40,281 nt of DNA from Bacillus xiamenensis (GTDB taxonomy: Bacteria > Bacillota > Bacilli > Bacillales > Bacillaceae): contig NZ_AMSH01000030.1 of NCBI RefSeq assembly GCF_000300535.1, positions 1-40,281 on the forward strand. The letters are read 5' to 3'. The stretch's first letter is position 1; each line of letters opens with the position of its first letter. Made by a program: the position numbers and the translations under genes. A model generated the notes under the pieces. The model was not told where the DNA came from. It worked only from the letters and a program-made list of their open reading frames with translations, and searched no databases. Positions 1 to 6,749 of the stretch are shown one piece after another.

Positions 1-1
1 C

Positions 2-124
2 TCAGCGTGTAGACAAACCCTCGCACTCGGTGTCAGTCCTGCGTGCCGGTGCTCACGAATGTCAAATTCGCTCCGCGCCGGTACTCGTCCTTCCTAGACT
101 GCAAAGGTTTTCATGTCACGCTGA
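2..124 (+). ncRNA. Branched structured RNA candidate, Bacillaceae-1-like
   Basis: The ends pair (TCAGCGTG 2-9 with CACGCTGA 117-124), then AAACC 15-19 with GGTTT 106-110. Inside are three hairpins: GCAC/GTGC plus CGG/CCG (23-52), CGAAT/ATTCG (56-70) and an imperfect one at 79-101. The first and third terminal loops both contain GTCCT. Two RUCCU terminal loops are the hallmark of the Bacillaceae-1 RNA motif as I remember it. The region is GC-rich compared with its surroundings and the 74-codon plus frame across it resembles no protein. The call rests on this pairing and on recall of the motif; a covariance-model search would decide. It could also be related to the 190-bp dispersed element of the B. 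subtilis genome. The dispersed hairpin repeat follows immediately. The element may extend left of the window. Confidence 0.5.
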
Positions 125-130
125 AAAGAA

Positions 131-202
131 GACAAAGGGCTAAAATAAAGTTCATTTTAGCCCTTTGTCAACAATCTGAGATAGACGTCTACACGTCTAT
201 CT
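131..202. repeat. Dispersed double-hairpin repeat, copy A
   Basis: A perfect 16-bp stem (131-146 with 154-169, 7-nt loop) is followed by the conserved spacer AACAATCTGAG and a second perfect 10-bp stem (179-188 with 193-202). The large stem and spacer recur at 3475-3524 and, inverted and degenerate, at 40198-40245. The small stem has a different sequence in each copy. It sits between the plus-strand RNA candidate and the end of a minus-strand gene, and the small stem supplies that gene's TAG stop (197-199). On the minus strand the large stem is followed by a T-rich run, so it can act as a terminator. Confidence 0.8.
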
Positions 203-649
203 TGCTTTTTTCACCATATCAAGATGCGGAATCCCATCTTCATCATAACAATCTGAGATCGCTTTGAAACCAAATGATTCGTAAAACGATTTCAAATACG
301 CCTGTGCTTGAATTTTGATACTTGTTTCTCCTAATTCACTGAGCTTTTCTAAAGCCTTGCTGAGCAGTATCTTCCCATAGCCTTTTTTCCGGCCTGCCTG
401 CGTCACAAGGACGCGGCCAATAGACGCCTCCTTATACATAATCCCGCTTTGGAAAATGCGGCAATAAGCGACAATGGTGCCATTTTCTTTTGCGATGAAA
501 TGAAGAGCATCTTGATCACGATGATCAATTTCAGGATAAGGACATGCTTGTTCTACGACAAACACATTCACTCTTTCCATTAAAATAAGGTAAAGATCTT
601 CTTTAGACAATTGTTCAAATGTTTGACATGTCCATTTAAGTTGACTCAT
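197..649 (-). CDS. GNAT N-acetyltransferase, ElaA-like
   Basis: A 150-aa single-domain GNAT protein resembling the ElaA family. Residues 10-40 carry the LILMERVNVFVVEQ type N-terminal motif, the middle has IGRVLVTQAGRKKGYGKIL (the acetyl-CoA pyrophosphate-binding R/QxxGxG/A loop), and the end FYESFGFKAISD is the usual beta6-alpha4 segment. The substrate is unknown. The ATG at 649 is chosen because AAGGTGG lies 9 nt upstream; a longer frame to 685 has no site. It overlaps the preceding gene by 14 bp and is the last gene of the nudF operon. Its stop codon lies within the small hairpin of repeat copy A. Confidence 0.85.
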   Translation of the reverse strand: MSQLKWTCQTFEQLSKEDLYLILMERVNVFVVEQACPYPEIDHRDQDALHFIAKENGTIVAYCRIFQSGIMYKEASIGRVLVTQAGRKKGYGKILLSKALEKLSELGETSIKIQAQAYLKSFYESFGFKAISDCYDEDGIPHLDMVKKAR

Positions 650-1817
650 GATTGATATCCACCTTGCCGTAGACGCCGCCTCCACCAGCGATCAGTCCGA
701 CTTCTCCCTTTCTCGCTTTGATGATGTAATTGGCCGTTTTTTCTGGCAGGACAGCTTTTAGTTCTTGTTCTGTTGCTTGATGAAGAATGTTCATTTCTGT
801 GTGAAAAACGGCTTTCAGCTTTTCTAATGTTTTGGCCCCAACGCCCGGAATAAATTGAAGCGGGAGCTGATGAACATAAGGAGGTCTCTTTCCATGATCA
901 CTTTCTTGGTCGGCAAGCTCCTTTAAACGCTCACTCACCCCTTTGGTCATTCGGGTATGGCCGCATGCTTTGCACTTTTCTTGATCCTGACTGTCAGGTC
1001 TTACCCCGCATTTCTCACAGGTCGTATGATAATACTTTCCAAGCCGCGGAGCGAGCCCAAAATTTCCTGTGATGCTTCGGCCATCTTTTCCTTGAAGGGC
1101 TAGCTCGAATTCAGTAAAAGAAGCATGATCCATTCGAATTTTCGTATATTCTCGCGCAATTTTCCCTAAGGAATGAGCATCTGAATTCGTTAAAAAAGGA
1201 TAGCGATTTAGCTCACTTAGCTGGGAGGCCATTGACGTATCGCAGCTAAGACCAAGCTCAACAGCATCAATGAGCTCTGGATCGAATACTTCTGTTAAAG
1301 AAGTGTTTACCCCTTTGCCGTATAAACTTTTGTGCGGCGTGAAAATATGCGCAGGAATAAATAATCCGCCAAACTCCTTTACCTTATGCTGAAGCGTTCT
1401 CCCATCAACATATAGGCGCTGTGAGCTCAAATGCACATTTTTCATGTAAAGAGAGAGCCATGCGGAAAACTCGGACATTTTGTGTAATGTGGGCATAAAA
1501 GCCAGCACATGAATCGGCCCCTTTGAATGGCCGTCATTGATTTCTAGTTCACTGCCTAAAAGCAAAACGGTTTGTCCAAATGATAGACCGCCATCGCTTA
1601 ACTCCTTGTACGTGCCTTCCTCTACACCTTCTATCAATTCTTCTAGGACTTCAGGAGATTGTGCATCAATCACACCAATCATCCCCATCCCTTTACTTTG
1701 TGACGCTTCTATTAGAATTTGATCAATGGTCAGTGACCTTGCACCTGTAATTTTGACAGCTCTGCCTGTTCTCGTTCTGCCAATATGAATATGGATATCT
1801 GCAAAGAACTCCCTCAT
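636..1817 (-). CDS. yqxK: Endonuclease Q homologue (PHP domain, zinc finger, HhH)
   Basis: A 393-aa protein. The N-terminal PHP metallohydrolase domain has DIHIHIG near residue 7, GSELEINDG near 88, PAHIFTPH near 155 and NSDAHS near 212. A four-cysteine zinc knuckle (CEKC...CKAC, about 268-287) follows, then a helix-hairpin-helix IPGVGAKTLEKL near 328 and a glycine-rich tail. This order is that of endonuclease Q, which nicks DNA 5' to deaminated bases (uracil, hypoxanthine); as I recall, a B. pumilus enzyme has been characterised biochemically. The B. subtilis counterpart next to nudF is yqxK. The start overlaps the nudF stop by 4 bp, indicating translational coupling. The neighbouring NudF clears damaged or signalling nucleotides, so a nucleic-acid hygiene role fits. 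Confidence 0.85.
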   Translation of the reverse strand: MREFFADIHIHIGRTRTGRAVKITGARSLTIDQILIEASQSKGMGMIGVIDAQSPEVLEELIEGVEEGTYKELSDGGLSFGQTVLLLGSELEINDGHSKGPIHVLAFMPTLHKMSEFSAWLSLYMKNVHLSSQRLYVDGRTLQHKVKEFGGLFIPAHIFTPHKSLYGKGVNTSLTEVFDPELIDAVELGLSCDTSMASQLSELNRYPFLTNSDAHSLGKIAREYTKIRMDHASFTEFELALQGKDGRSITGNFGLAPRLGKYYHTTCEKCGVRPDSQDQEKCKACGHTRMTKGVSERLKELADQESDHGKRPPYVHQLPLQFIPGVGAKTLEKLKAVFHTEMNILHQATEQELKAVLPEKTANYIIKARKGEVGLIAGGGGVYGKVDINHEST

Positions 1818-2371
1818 TTTGTAGACTCAAGTACCTCTTGCAGTTGTAAGTATTGGATGGCATAGGCTGTTTTTGCATCATAAATCTGCTGTTTTTCGAT
1901 GAGGTGCAGCGCTTCTTCTAATGTCACTTCCATCACTTCGACAAATTCATCTTCATCCAGCTCTCTTTTTTCTTCAAGCGGAACCAGCTCATCTGCCAGA
2001 TACATGTGAACAATTTCATCTGCAAACCCAGGAGATGTGTAAAAGGCCGTCAGCTTTTTCAGCTGCTGAGTCGTGTACCCGGTTTCTTCTTCTAATTCTC
2101 TTAGTGCTGTATGTGCCGGCTCTTCACCTTGTTCTAATTTTCCAGCTGGAATTTCAACAATGGCTCTCTCAAGTGCTTTCCGGTATTGCTTGACCAAAAT
2201 GATTTTATTTTCGTCTGTACGTGCAATAACTGCTACTGCACCTGGATGTTTGATGATTTCTCGTTTGCCTTGTTTTCCATTAGGCAATTCTACATCTTCA
2301 AGAACCAAGTCAATGATTTTTCCTTTATATAACTCTTTAGATGATAATGTTTTTTCTTCAAAGTCCTTCAA
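1814..2371 (-). CDS. nudF: ADP-ribose pyrophosphatase (Nudix)
   Basis: 185 aa. A complete Nudix box spans residues 77-99: GKLEQGE, then seven residues, then RELEEETGY. Upstream, EIPAGKLEQGEE and VKQYRKALERAIVEIPAG are typical of ADP-ribose pyrophosphatases of the NudF/YqkG type, which hydrolyse ADP-ribose to AMP and ribose 5-phosphate in the cytosol with Mg2+. The start is TTG at 2371, supported by GAGGAG 9 nt upstream. It is the first gene of a three-gene minus-strand operon with the EndoQ homologue and an acetyltransferase. The 167-bp gap to the divergent yqkF contains an AT-rich TTAAAATG stretch that could be its -10; I saw no mciZ-like small gene there. Confidence 0.93.
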   Translation of the reverse strand: MKDFEEKTLSSKELYKGKIIDLVLEDVELPNGKQGKREIIKHPGAVAVIARTDENKIILVKQYRKALERAIVEIPAGKLEQGEEPAHTALRELEEETGYTTQQLKKLTAFYTSPGFADEIVHMYLADELVPLEEKRELDEDEFVEVMEVTLEEALHLIEKQQIYDAKTAYAIQYLQLQEVLESTK

Positions 2372-2538
2372 TTTTGTCAGCTCCTCGTTCTACTTTCACT
2401 TTTCACTTCATTCATTTTAACATAGATGATTTAGGAGAAGCGAAAAGCCAAGGGCCGCTTCAATGCACCCTTTGAAATCACCTGGCTTGAATTCCAGAAT
2501 TTTTTCACTTAATGTGAAAGGATAGGAGTGTGATTGAA

Positions 2539-3468
2539 TTGAAAAAAAGACGAATTGGCACCTCTGATCTTTTGGTTAGTGAGGCGGCACTAGGATGTAT
2601 GTCACTTGGAACTGAAAAAGAAAAGGCGCTCTCTTTATTAGATGAAGCCATTGATCTTGGGATTAACTATTTGGATACAGCCGATTTATATGATTTTGGG
2701 ACAAATGAGGAAATTGTCGGGGAGGCCATTAAGAACAGACGGCAAGATTTGATTTTGGCCACAAAAGTGGGCAACCGCTTTGAAAAAGGCAAGCCGGGCT
2801 GGGACTGGGACCCTTCAAAGGCGTACATAAAAGAGGCCGTGAAACAGAGCCTCAAACGGCTTCAAACAGATTATATTGATTTATATCAATTGCACGGGGG
2901 CACAATTGACGACCCAATTGATGAAACCATTGAGGCGTTTGAAGAATTAGTGGAAGAAGGCGTCATTCGCTATTACGGCATATCGTCTATTCGTCCAAAT
3001 GTCATTAAAGAATATGCCAAAAAATCGAACATTGTGAGTGTGATGATGCAATATAGTTTACTCGACCGCCGTCCAGAAGAATGGTTTTCTCTTCTTGAAG
3101 AACAAAGCATTAGTGTCGTCGCTAGAGGTCCTTTAGCGAAAGGGCTTTTAACTGAAAAACCGCTCTCTCAAGCAAGTGCAGCGATTCAAAAAAACGGTTA
3201 TCTTCAATACTCATTTGAAGAGCTTCAGCAAGTCATTCCTTCATTAAAGAAAGTCGCTTATGACCTATCGCTCACTGAACTGTCCATTCAATACTTGCTC
3301 AAGCATTCTGCTGTCAGCTCGGTTGTTTTTGGCGCAAGCTCGGTGAAACAGTTAAAAGAAAATGTGGCAGCAGCCAATGCACGTTCTTTAAGCGATCAAG
3401 AAGTAAAAGCTTTGATGTATTTCACAAAACAGTCTGTGTATGAGACGCATCGTGTCAATCGAACGTAA
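2539..3468 (+). CDS. yqkF: Aldo/keto reductase YqkF
   Basis: 309 aa, NADPH-dependent aldo/keto reductase. The catalytic tetrad is visible: Asp in LDTAD and Tyr in LYDFG (about 45-50), Lys in LATKVGN (about 78), His in LYQLHGG (about 111). GLGCMSLG-like N-terminal and VVFGASSVKQLKEN C-terminal NADP-binding segments are also present. The physiological substrate is unknown. Two starts are possible: TTG at 2539, giving the family-like MKKRRIGTSDL and 10 nt after GGAG, or GTG at 2530, 7 nt after AAAGGA. I prefer TTG. The gene is divergent from nudF and converges on yqkE, with repeat copy B acting as a shared terminator. Confidence 0.92.
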   Translation: MKKRRIGTSDLLVSEAALGCMSLGTEKEKALSLLDEAIDLGINYLDTADLYDFGTNEEIVGEAIKNRRQDLILATKVGNRFEKGKPGWDWDPSKAYIKEAVKQSLKRLQTDYIDLYQLHGGTIDDPIDETIEAFEELVEEGVIRYYGISSIRPNVIKEYAKKSNIVSVMMQYSLLDRRPEEWFSLLEEQSISVVARGPLAKGLLTEKPLSQASAAIQKNGYLQYSFEELQQVIPSLKKVAYDLSLTELSIQYLLKHSAVSSVVFGASSVKQLKENVAAANARSLSDQEVKALMYFTKQSVYETHRVNRT

Positions 3469-3474
3469 AAAGAA

Positions 3475-3550
3475 GACAAAGGGCTTAAATAAAGAGTATT
3501 TTAGCCCTTTGTCAACAATCTGAGAGATCACATCAAGTGATCTCTTTTTT
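3475..3550 (+). repeat. Dispersed double-hairpin repeat, copy B, acting as terminator
   Basis: A 16-bp stem with one mismatch (3475-3490 with 3498-3513) and spacer AACAATCTGAG are nearly identical to copy A. Then a 9-bp stem AGAGATCAC/GTGATCTCT (3523-3531, 3537-3545) runs straight into six Ts, a standard intrinsic terminator for yqkF. On the opposite strand the large stem is followed by TCTTCTTTTT, so it can also terminate yqkE transcripts. The long branched RNA found next to copy A is absent here. Confidence 0.85.
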
Positions 3551-3552
3551 AG

Positions 3553-3787
3553 TTAGCTTTTATACTTTCTCCAGTCTAAATGACTTTCATCTAGCAGCTC
3601 TGAGAAGCTTTTATTTTTTTCTTTTTCTTTCTGTTGCCGAAGGAGGTCTTGTCGTTTTTGTTCTTCTCTTTTTTCTGTCTCAACGGCGAGATTCTGCTTC
3701 ATTTGAAGGAGCTGCTGTTTCACATCATCCTTTATGCCGTCTTTCAGTTTTGCTTGGTCTTGCTTGGTCTTGCTTGGTCTTTTTCAC
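3553..3787 (-). pseudogene. yqkE: yqkE (DUF3886-like), frame broken by an extra 10-bp repeat unit
   Basis: The frame starts at GTG 3785-3787 behind a good AAGGAGA site, but ends after 20 codons. The C-terminal part is intact in another frame: a highly charged helix and the ending KSFSELLDESHLDWRKYKS, which I recognise as the YqkE/DUF3886 signature. The two frames are separated by three tandem copies of a 10-bp unit (3751-3780). With two copies the gene reads through as a 74-aa protein, which is the YqkE length I remember. So the gene is off by +10 bp, through mutation, reversible slippage or an assembly slip. Function of YqkE is unknown. It lies between yqkF and yqkD as in B. subtilis, on the opposite strand to both. 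Confidence 0.8.
3751..3780. repeat. Three perfect tandem copies of a 10-bp unit (TGCTTGGTCT)
   Basis: Units at 3751-3760, 3761-3770 and 3771-3780 are identical. The repeat lies 5 nt after the start codon of yqkE on the minus strand. Because 10 is not a multiple of 3, each gain or loss of a unit shifts the frame. Two or five copies give the full protein, three copies do not. Confidence 0.95.
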
Positions 3788-3866
3788 TTTGCTTCTCTCC
3801 TTTTGCCTTAGTGTATCATCCGTTTTATTTACTGAGCAAGAGTCACGCCAATCTCCCAGCATGTGG

Positions 3867-3872
3867 TATGAT
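3867..3872 (+). promoter_or_regulatory. Possible extended -10 for yqkD
   Basis: TATGAT preceded by TGG forms an extended -10 element about 35 nt upstream of the yqkD start. No convincing -35 box is present, so this is tentative. Confidence 0.3.
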
Positions 3873-3906
3873 CATCATAGAAGAACTTCGGAAAGGAAGA
3901 ATCAGC

Positions 3907-4836
3907 TTGAAGAAGAAATGGATCGTTATACTTGCTTTGATGTTATTTCCACTCACTGCAATCGGTATTTTTTTCACTAATAAAATGATGTATATTCGTA
4001 GATTAACGGACGAAGAGCTCATCAAACGAGAATCAGATGAAGGGCATTATCATCACGAGGAATTTCAACAGCTTCAAAAAGAGAAAGTTTGTATTCCTTC
4101 AGCATTTGGTTATGATCTTCATGGCTATTTTGTGCCAATTCCACATACAACCCGCACCATCGTGCTTTGCCACGGCGTCACAGTCAGTCTGATCAATTCC
4201 GTTAAGTATATGAAATTATTCCAAAAGCTCGGATGGAATGTGATGCTTTATGATCATAGAAGACACGGAATGAGCGGCGGAAAAACGACTAGTTATGGAT
4301 TTTATGAAAAAGAAGATTTAGCTCAGGTGGTAAAGTGGCTGAGACAAAGACTCGGGGAAAGTGCCATCATTGGTATACACGGAGAATCAATGGGCGCAGT
4401 CACGACCTTACTATATGCTGCAAAACCGGAAGCAAGCGCCAATTTTTACATAGCCGATTGTCCTTTTGCTTCTTTTCAGGATCAGCTTGTGTATCGATTA
4501 AAAACGGATTTTCGACTTTCAGGGCAATGGATTCTTCCACTAAGTGATCTAGTGTTAAAATGGCGGGACGGATATCGCATCAGGCAGGTGTCCCCTCTTG
4601 ATGTGATTGACAAGGTGAAAGAACCTGTTCTTTTTATTCATAGCCTTTATGACGACTATATTCCCTGTGAGCAAAGTCAGCAGTTATATGCACGAAAAAA
4701 GGGTGATAAACGGCTATTTATTGCGCCTCATGGTGCGCATGCGATGTCCTATAGTGAAAATAAGGAAGCATATGAACAAGAGGTCCAGACATTTCTTCAA
4801 ACATTTAAACTCAATGAAAATGAAAGAGGAGAATGA
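3907..4836 (+). CDS. yqkD: Alpha/beta hydrolase YqkD, membrane-anchored
   Basis: 309 aa. An N-terminal hydrophobic segment (about residues 4-24) with flanking basic residues looks like a membrane anchor. The hydrolase domain shows an ICHGV-like oxyanion segment (VLCHGVT), YDHRRHGMSGG, the nucleophile elbow GIHGESMGAVT with catalytic Ser, the acid in HSLYDDYIP and the His in PHGAHAMSY. Substrate unknown. The start is TTG at 3907, behind GGAAAGGA; the frame stays open further upstream to 3634 but that part overlaps yqkE and is not YqkD-like. The sequence matches recalled B. subtilis YqkD along its length. The stop codon lies inside the terminator stem-loop. Confidence 0.9.
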   Translation: MKKKWIVILALMLFPLTAIGIFFTNKMMYIRRLTDEELIKRESDEGHYHHEEFQQLQKEKVCIPSAFGYDLHGYFVPIPHTTRTIVLCHGVTVSLINSVKYMKLFQKLGWNVMLYDHRRHGMSGGKTTSYGFYEKEDLAQVVKWLRQRLGESAIIGIHGESMGAVTTLLYAAKPEASANFYIADCPFASFQDQLVYRLKTDFRLSGQWILPLSDLVLKWRDGYRIRQVSPLDVIDKVKEPVLFIHSLYDDYIPCEQSQQLYARKKGDKRLFIAPHGAHAMSYSENKEAYEQEVQTFLQTFKLNENERGE

Positions 4837-4859
4837 ACAGCGGTTCGTCTCCTCTTTTT
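4823..4859 (+). terminator. Intrinsic terminator of yqkD, two-way
   Basis: AAAGAGGAGA (4823-4832) pairs perfectly with TCTCCTCTTT (4848-4857), ending in a T run; the yqkD stop sits in the loop side. The A-rich left arm makes it usable for rap-phr on the minus strand as well. Confidence 0.85.
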
Positions 4860-4861
4860 AG

Positions 4862-6124
4862 CTAACTTATGCGATAGTCACCACTGTTGTATGGTGTCTG
4901 CCCGCCAGCTCCATATGGCTCTCTTCCGATTGCTGCTGACTCATGACCGATAACCCTGCAGTTGCTGCCAATAAAAGAACTATCAAACTCATTTTCATAT
5001 AAATGACCTCCATTTTGAATTTTTGATATAGCTTGAATTTTCCTTTCGTAATACCGGGTAGATACTTCAAATAATCCAAGCTCATTATAATAATGAGCTG
5101 CATCAAGTGCCAATTCCTCAATATCCGGGTATAAGCGCTTGTCCTCCAACAAATCTAATGTATCGTCTATGATTTTTATTTCTGCATCAACGTATAATGC
5201 TTTTAAAAACTGAAATTTGCAGATGTAAATTTCATCTTCTAATTCACAGGCTTTCATAATACCTTGTTGATAGAGGGTTAACGACTCTTCTATTCTTTTT
5301 TGTTTAAACAGGATTTGTGTCAGCATAAATAGTGGGTCTAGAGAGCGATTTAGATGGGTTAAATTCTCCTTTTCAAACACTTCAAGAGAGTCTTTGAGAT
5401 AACGACTTGCTGCGGCAAGATCGTTCATTTGGTAATAGCAGTTACCTAAGTTGAAAAGGGCCGAACCTATGACTCGAGGGTTTCCAATTGAGCGTGCTCG
5501 CTTTAGAGCATTTTTAAAGTAGGGTAATGCATGTTCATAGCATTTCAAATCATCATAGTTTGCACCGATGACAAATTCACAGTGGATGATTCTCAGCGTG
5601 TACGTTCTGTAGGCAGCGTACGTATCTAACGCTTGCAAAGCATAGTGCATCGAAAAGTGGGTTTGTTTCATGTGGTAGTATATTTCTGCTAATTTAAAAT
5701 AAAATTCTGCTCTTTCTATATCATCTGATATGAGATTGAGCTTTTTTTCTGCGGAACGGTAATAAGCAATAGCGCTCAAATAGTTTCTCTGTTCAAATTC
5801 AAACATTCCTGTAAAAAAATGAACATAGTATTCAAGCATGTCCGTTAATTTTGTTTGCGAATGTTCGATCGTTTCTAAAAGCTTCTTAATCTCTTCATCA
5901 TTCGAAGCTTTCTTTGCCGGTTCAAAATATTCAAGCATCACTTTATGGCGAAAATCCATCAGCTGGTAAAAAAGCAGCAAGTTTTGATCCTGCTCCATCT
6001 CAAGGATTTCCTGCTCGATCTCGGCCTTCAGTTTCTCTGCCTTCATGACATGAAATCCGCAAATCTGTCTATACCATTCGTTTATTTTGATTCCAACCTG
6101 AGGCGATGACAGCTTGAGCTTCAA
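4862..6124 (-). CDS. Rap family response-regulator aspartate phosphatase/anti-activator, C-terminally extended
   Basis: 420 aa. The N-terminal ~75 residues (INEWYRQI...LLLFYQLMDFRHKVMLEY) match the three-helix bundle of Rap proteins, followed by TPR repeats to about residue 360 (for example FNLGNCYYQMNDLAAASRYLKD). Raps dephosphorylate Spo0F~P or block ComA-type regulators and are inhibited by an imported Phr peptide. Rap proteins normally end near LYE at residue 377, just as phr begins. Here the frame stays open for 43 more codons and overlaps all of phr. The TTG start has GGGAGGTG upstream. The pair is inserted between yqkD and yqkC compared with B. subtilis. A ComA box lies upstream. Which rap paralogue this is, and its target, cannot be told. 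Confidence 0.88.
   Translation of the reverse strand: MKLKLSSPQVGIKINEWYRQICGFHVMKAEKLKAEIEQEILEMEQDQNLLLFYQLMDFRHKVMLEYFEPAKKASNDEEIKKLLETIEHSQTKLTDMLEYYVHFFTGMFEFEQRNYLSAIAYYRSAEKKLNLISDDIERAEFYFKLAEIYYHMKQTHFSMHYALQALDTYAAYRTYTLRIIHCEFVIGANYDDLKCYEHALPYFKNALKRARSIGNPRVIGSALFNLGNCYYQMNDLAAASRYLKDSLEVFEKENLTHLNRSLDPLFMLTQILFKQKRIEESLTLYQQGIMKACELEDEIYICKFQFLKALYVDAEIKIIDDTLDLLEDKRLYPDIEELALDAAHYYNELGLFEVSTRYYERKIQAISKIQNGGHLYENEFDSSFIGSNCRVIGHESAAIGREPYGAGGQTPYNSGDYRIS
4867..4998 (-). CDS. Phr signalling peptide precursor
   Basis: A 43-aa ORF embedded in another frame inside the 3' end of rap. GGAGGT lies 7 nt before the ATG. The product begins MKMSLIVLLLAATAGLSVMS, an export signal, followed by a short polar tail ending AGRHHTTVVTIA. 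Phr precursors are secreted, trimmed to a penta- or hexapeptide and re-imported by Opp to inhibit their Rap. Two readings of the signal are possible: the C-terminal VVTIA/TVVTIA, the usual position, or the internal GRHHT, which fits the xRxxT pattern of known Phr peptides. Length, signal and position just after the canonical Rap end make the family call strong; the mature peptide is uncertain. Confidence 0.85.
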   Translation of the reverse strand: MKMSLIVLLLAATAGLSVMSQQQSEESHMELAGRHHTTVVTIA

Positions 6125-6165
6125 TTCACCTTAGCACCTCCCTTCTCATATACGATACATGTTGT

Positions 6166-6171
6166 ATTCTA
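6166..6171 (-). promoter_or_regulatory. -10 element of the rap-phr promoter
   Basis: On the minus strand TAGAAT is preceded by TGA, an extended -10. The -35 is poor, as expected for an activator-dependent promoter. It lies about 42 nt upstream of the rap start. Confidence 0.5.
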
Positions 6172-6220
6172 TCATATTTCCACGAATGGAAGAAATATGA
6201 AATGTCGTTTTTCGTAAAGT

Positions 6221-6236
6221 TTTCGGTATCCCGCAA
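6221..6236 (-). promoter_or_regulatory. ComA-binding box upstream of rap
   Basis: The minus strand reads TTGCGGGATACCGAAA. The ComA consensus is TTGCGG-N4-CCGCAA; the left half is perfect and the right half has one mismatch. The box lies 49 nt upstream of the -10 hexamer, the distance expected for ComA-activated rap promoters. It implies that phosphorylated ComA drives this rap-phr pair. Confidence 0.7.
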
Positions 6237-6400
6237 TAAACGCTTCCATTGCCTATTTTTCGGCATTTATAGCCTCTATTTATTCATTTCCATTTTTCTC
6301 ATTTTGTCGAAATGGTTGTTAAAACCTGCTTTTTATCGTTTGAAAAGATCATTTTTCAAGTTAGACAGCTCTGCTGTTTGATGAGATGATGATGACACGA

Positions 6401-6475
6401 AAAAAATCCCCTCCAAGTATTGTGTAAGAGCCAAGATATTTTCTTGGGCTTTTACACCATCTGCTTAGAGGGGAT
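6401..6475 (-). terminator. Long two-tier terminator after yqkC
   Basis: An outer stem (ATCCCCTC 6406-6413 with GAGGGGAT 6468-6475) encloses an inner stem (6422-6436 with 6442-6457). On the minus strand the structure ends in GGGGATTTTTTT, so it terminates yqkB-yqkC. The rest of the 373-bp gene-free stretch 6125-6497 holds the rap promoter and ComA box; nothing else is recognised between 6240 and 6400. Confidence 0.8.
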
Positions 6476-6497
6476 CATATCAACAACAAAAGGCTTT

Positions 6498-6737
6498 TTA
6501 TAAGACATCTGTTACTTGATCCATATTCTCTTTGATCCAATTGACAGCTAATTCAAGCGTTGGAAATTCTTCTGTTTTAAATGTGACTTCATCTTGAAGA
6601 AGCCAGACGTCCTTTTTCACTGAATCCATTCCACCAATTGACCAGTGCAAAAGGCTATAAGGATGATTATTATTTAAAAACGACACCCACGTTTTGTTTT
6701 GTGCCGTGTTTTGTATCACTTTCAGCTTTTGATCCAC
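6498..6737 (-). CDS. yqkC: YqkC, small conserved Bacillus protein (DUF2552-like)
   Basis: 79 aa, soluble, no signal or membrane segment. It contains [35 protein letters not shown]-type sequence recalled from YqkC proteins. Function unknown. The start is GTG at 6737 with AAGGTGG 7 nt upstream, which lies at the 3' end of yqkB. The 12-bp gap to yqkB makes a two-gene operon. Confidence 0.8.
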   Translation of the reverse strand: MDQKLKVIQNTAQNKTWVSFLNNNHPYSLLHWSIGGMDSVKKDVWLLQDEVTFKTEEFPTLELAVNWIKENMDQVTDVL

Positions 6738-6749
6738 TACTTTTCCACC

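Noticed and set aside
2372-2538. Possible mciZ small gene upstream of nudF
   Set aside because: No ORF with a MciZ-like sequence or ribosome site could be found on either strand of the gap.
3537-3980. Long plus-strand frames over the yqkE region
   Set aside because: They are mirror frames of the lysine-rich yqkE coding strand, giving runs of Phe, Leu and Ser, and yqkD begins only at 3907.
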